A stretch of 8,799 nucleotides of DNA from Clostridiales bacterium (lineage in GTDB: Bacteria; Bacillota; Clostridia; Oscillospirales; Ruminococcaceae), in assembly GCA_012800685.1 (NCBI GenBank), contig JAAZIT010000310.1, positions 1 to 8,799 on the forward strand, given 5' to 3'. Numbering within the stretch: the first letter of the stretch is position 1; the number at the start of each line of letters is the position of its first letter. The notes below the pieces were generated by a model that saw only the letters and a list, made by a program, of their open reading frames with translations, was not told where the DNA came from and made no database searches. Position numbers and translations under genes: made by a program. Below are positions 6,987 to 8,799 of the stretch, one piece after another.

Positions 6987-8519
6987 ATGGCTCATCAGCT
7001 CGTACTAATTTTAGACTTTGGTGGACAATATAACCAGCTTATTGGTAGGCGTGTTCGTGAATGTGGAGTTTACTGCGAAGTGAAACCTTATAATAAGGTT
7101 TCTATTGACGAAATAAAGAAATTAAATCCTGTTGGAATTATTTTTACTGGTGGTCCTAATAGCGTGTATTCAGAAAACTCACCGAAGGTTTCAAAAGAGT
7201 TATTTGACTTAAATATTCCTGTGCTAGGAATCTGCTATGGCTCACAAATGATGTCATACGTTCTTGGCGGTGATGTTGCAACAAGCGATAGAGAATATGG
7301 AAAAACAGACACCGAATATAATACATCTAGCCTGTTGTTTAAAGGCATAGATAATAAAGGCACATCTTGGATGAGCCATACTGATTACATTGAGAAAATG
7401 CCAGAGGGATTTGTTTCTATTGCAAACACAGAACACTGTCCAATTGCAGCAATGGAAAATGCAGAAAAGAAGCTTTATGGAATTCAGTTTCATCCTGAGG
7501 TTAATCATACCGAAAACGGTATAAAAATGCTTCACAACTTTTTGTATGAAATTTGTGGCTGTAATGGTGATTGGACTATGGGCAATTTTGCTGAAGTTCA
7601 AATAAAAGAAATTAAAGAAAAGGTTGGCGACGGAAAGGTACTTCTTGCACTTTCTGGAGGAGTTGATAGCTCAGTTTGTGCTGGACTTCTTTCTAAAGCA
7701 ATTGGTAATCAGCTAACTTGTATTTTTGTAGATCATGGCTGTATGAGAAAAAATGAGGGCGACGAGGTAATGGAGGCGTTTGCTGATTGGGATATAAACC
7801 TAATTAGAGTTAATGCTCAAGATAGATTTTTAGCAAAACTAAAAGGGGTTTCAGACCCTGAAACAAAGAGAAAAATTATCGGCGAAGAATTTATTCGTGT
7901 GTTTGAAGAAGAAGCAAAGAAAATTGGAGTTGTTGACTTCTTAGCACAGGGAACAATCTACCCTGATATTATCGAGTCTGGAGTAGGTGACGCAGCGGTA
8001 ATCAAGTCTCATCATAACGTTGGTGGACTTCCTGACTTTGTTGATTTTAAGGAAATTATTGAACCACTTAGACTTTTGTTTAAGGACGAGGTTAGAAAGC
8101 TAGGTACTGAACTAGGAATTTCTGATACACTAGTGTGGAGACAGCCTTTTCCAGGTCCTGGACTTGCAATTAGAGTTATTGGTGAGATTACCTTTGAGAA
8201 GTTGGAAATTCTAAGAGATGCTGACTTTATTTTCAGAGAAGAAATTGCAAAAGCAGGACTAGACAAGTCAATTAATCAGTATTTTGCAGTTCTTACATCA
8301 ATGAAATCCGTTGGTGTAATGGGCGACGAAAGAACCTACGATTATACAATGGCACTAAGAGCAGTAACGACAACTGACTTTATGACTGCTGATTTTGCAA
8401 AAATCCCATATGAAGTTCTCGAAACCAGTGCAAGCCGAATTGTAAATGAAGTAAAAATGATTAATCGAATAGTGTACGATATAACTACAAAACCTCCTGC
8501 AACTATTGAGTGGGAATGA
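6987..8519 (+). CDS. guaA: GMP synthase (glutamine-hydrolysing)
   Basis: A 510-residue cytoplasmic enzyme making GMP from XMP, ATP and glutamine, the last step of de novo GMP synthesis. Seen: the N-terminal class I glutamine amidotransferase domain (about 5-190) with nucleophile Cys83 in GICYGSQ and the His169/Glu171 pair in FHPEV; the ATP-pyrophosphatase domain with P-loop SGGVDSS at 223-229; DHGCMRKNE at 249-257; QGTIYPDIIES at 321-331; SHHNVGGLP at 341-349; and the C-terminal dimerisation domain with WRQPFPGPGLA at 384-394, ending in the family's KPPATIEWE. Length and every catalytic motif are normal. It appears monocistronic, with its own extended -10 promoter and a strong terminator about 100 nt after the stop. 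Its 3' end is a well-known integration target for genomic islands; the coding end here is intact. Confidence 0.98.
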   Translation: MAHQLVLILDFGGQYNQLIGRRVRECGVYCEVKPYNKVSIDEIKKLNPVGIIFTGGPNSVYSENSPKVSKELFDLNIPVLGICYGSQMMSYVLGGDVATSDREYGKTDTEYNTSSLLFKGIDNKGTSWMSHTDYIEKMPEGFVSIANTEHCPIAAMENAEKKLYGIQFHPEVNHTENGIKMLHNFLYEICGCNGDWTMGNFAEVQIKEIKEKVGDGKVLLALSGGVDSSVCAGLLSKAIGNQLTCIFVDHGCMRKNEGDEVMEAFADWDINLIRVNAQDRFLAKLKGVSDPETKRKIIGEEFIRVFEEEAKKIGVVDFLAQGTIYPDIIESGVGDAAVIKSHHNVGGLPDFVDFKEIIEPLRLLFKDEVRKLGTELGISDTLVWRQPFPGPGLAIRVIGEITFEKLEILRDADFIFREEIAKAGLDKSINQYFAVLTSMKSVGVMGDERTYDYTMALRAVTTTDFMTADFAKIPYEVLETSASRIVNEVKMINRIVYDITTKPPATIEWE

Positions 8520-8530
8520 TTTAGAGTAGA

Positions 8531-8600
8531 CGATAAAGCCAACAACCATGCGGGTTTGAGAGGTTTTCGCCCTGCTTGTGGCAACGTTTTGGCAACACTA
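8531..8600. other. GC-rich segment after guaA, possible attachment site or integration scar
   Basis: By direct count 35 of these 70 bases are G or C, whereas the last 59 bases of the window are only about one-fifth GC. The segment holds the TGGCAAC direct repeat and a possible small hairpin (GCGGG at 8550-8554 with CCCTGC at 8570-8575, one bulged base). It contains no gene with a ribosome-binding site. Its position just after the guaA stop suggests a link with site-specific integration. No second copy of the guaA 3' end and no integrase gene is visible in the window, so this stays a hypothesis. Confidence 0.4.
8579..8596 (+). repeat. Direct repeat of TGGCAAC spaced by 11 bp
   Basis: TGGCAAC occurs at 8579-8585 and 8590-8596, separated by GTTT. 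The one-helical-turn spacing is what paired protein-binding half-sites, such as recombinase arm or core sites, often show. Repeat identity is seen directly; the role is inference. Confidence 0.55.
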
Positions 8601-8610
8601 ATTACAATAT

Positions 8611-8721
8611 TCATATTAAAAGAGCTAACTGATTTTGAGTGTCAGTTAGCTCTTTTTTAGCACGGAAACCAAACAAAGCAATTACTATCACAAAAGCCGA
8701 TATAAAAATCTTTTTTATCAT
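8611..8721 (-). CDS. Possible small membrane or exported peptide, 36 residues (hypothetical)
   Basis: An open frame of 36 codons read from 8721 down to a TGA at 8611-8613. It has AGGAG at 8730-8734 (minus strand), 8 nt before the ATG. The product starts MIKKIFISAFVIVIALFGF, a basic N-terminus followed by about 15 hydrophobic residues like a signal peptide or membrane anchor, then the short polar tail RAKKELTDTQNQLALLI. I do not recognise a family. Oddly, its last third is encoded by the guaA terminator stem. If that hairpin also terminates minus-strand transcripts, the message would end near 8617, just before the stop codon. It may be a real micro-protein, the stump of a longer gene cut by recombination, or a chance frame. 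The N-terminal composition and ribosome-binding site are the evidence for translation. Confidence 0.4.
   Translation of the reverse strand: MIKKIFISAFVIVIALFGFRAKKELTDTQNQLALLI
8618..8658 (+). terminator. guaA: Strong hairpin terminator of guaA, probably bidirectional
   Basis: A perfect 15-bp stem (8618-8632 with 8642-8656) with a 9-nt loop and a run of six T at 8653-8658. The 5' arm begins with four A, so read on the minus strand it also ends in four U. It lies about 100 nt after the guaA stop. Confidence 0.92.
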
Positions 8722-8741
8722 TGTAAACACTCCTGTCCCAT
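8718..8741 (-). other. Possible seven-codon leader frame overlapping the small peptide gene
   Basis: On the minus strand an ATG at 8741 opens a frame encoding MGQECLQ. Its TGA overlaps the start of the 36-codon frame as ATGA, the geometry of translational coupling. An AGAGG lies 8 nt before this ATG. The AGGAG that serves the 36-codon frame lies inside the leader. Such a short frame can easily arise by chance. Confidence 0.2.
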
Positions 8742-8774
8742 AAATTTAACCTCTAATATAATTATTGTAGTTAT

Positions 8775-8783
8775 ATTTTACCA
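8775..8783 (-). promoter_or_regulatory. Candidate extended -10 for the minus-strand small ORF
   Basis: On the minus strand TGGTAAAAT matches an extended -10 (TG, one base, TAAAAT). The -35 region would fall at or beyond the window edge, so only half of the promoter can be judged. Confidence 0.25.
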
Positions 8784-8799
8784 AAAACTAGCATAAAAG

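Noticed and set aside
8342..8614. Minus-strand frame of 90 codons over the guaA 3' end
   Set aside because: It lies mostly antisense to conserved guaA codons, has no convincing ribosome-binding site or recognisable protein features, and looks like a shadow frame.

Overview
The window reads as chromosomal DNA of a low-GC Gram-positive bacterium. It is AT-rich, its promoters match the vegetative sigma-A consensus, its ribosome-binding sites are strong AGGAG types, and its terminators are hairpin plus U-run. The proteins (GuaA, a beta-CASP metallo-beta-lactamase protein, a P-loop nucleoside-kinase-like protein and zinc-ribbon membrane proteins) fit the Clostridia, probably a gut or other anaerobic lineage. 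That placement is inference; no rRNA or other strong taxonomic marker is present.

Positions 1-3974 hold two tandem, same-strand paralogs. Each has a four-cysteine zinc ribbon at the N-terminus, one membrane segment and a long C-terminal region built from about three related modules. The first gene (9-1751) begins almost at the window edge. The second (1985-3928) has its own near-perfect promoter (TTGACA, 17 bp, TATAAT), an AGGAGG site, a proline/threonine linker of four octapeptide repeats, and a strong terminator. I cannot assign a function to either; this family is the least explained part of the window.

Positions 4064-6723 look like a two-gene operon: promoter, a beta-CASP metallo-beta-lactamase protein likely to be a ribonuclease, a 17-nt gap, a uridine-kinase-like P-loop kinase, and a terminator. 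The coupling suggests a nucleotide or RNA turnover role, which is inference. For both genes an in-frame downstream ATG with a good Shine-Dalgarno site is a better start than the longest open frame.

Positions 6724-8658 hold an AT-rich spacer, an extended -10 promoter, an approximately 80-nt leader without a recognisable purine riboswitch, and guaA (GMP synthase), closed by a strong hairpin terminator. The stretch just after the guaA stop is unusual. A segment of about 70 bp with 50% GC carries an 11-bp-spaced TGGCAAC direct repeat. The 3' end of guaA is a known integration hotspot, so this may be an attachment site or scar. On the minus strand a 36-codon open frame with a good ribosome-binding site and a hydrophobic N-terminus runs through the guaA terminator.

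No rRNA, tRNA, CRISPR array, transposase or complete mobile element is visible.
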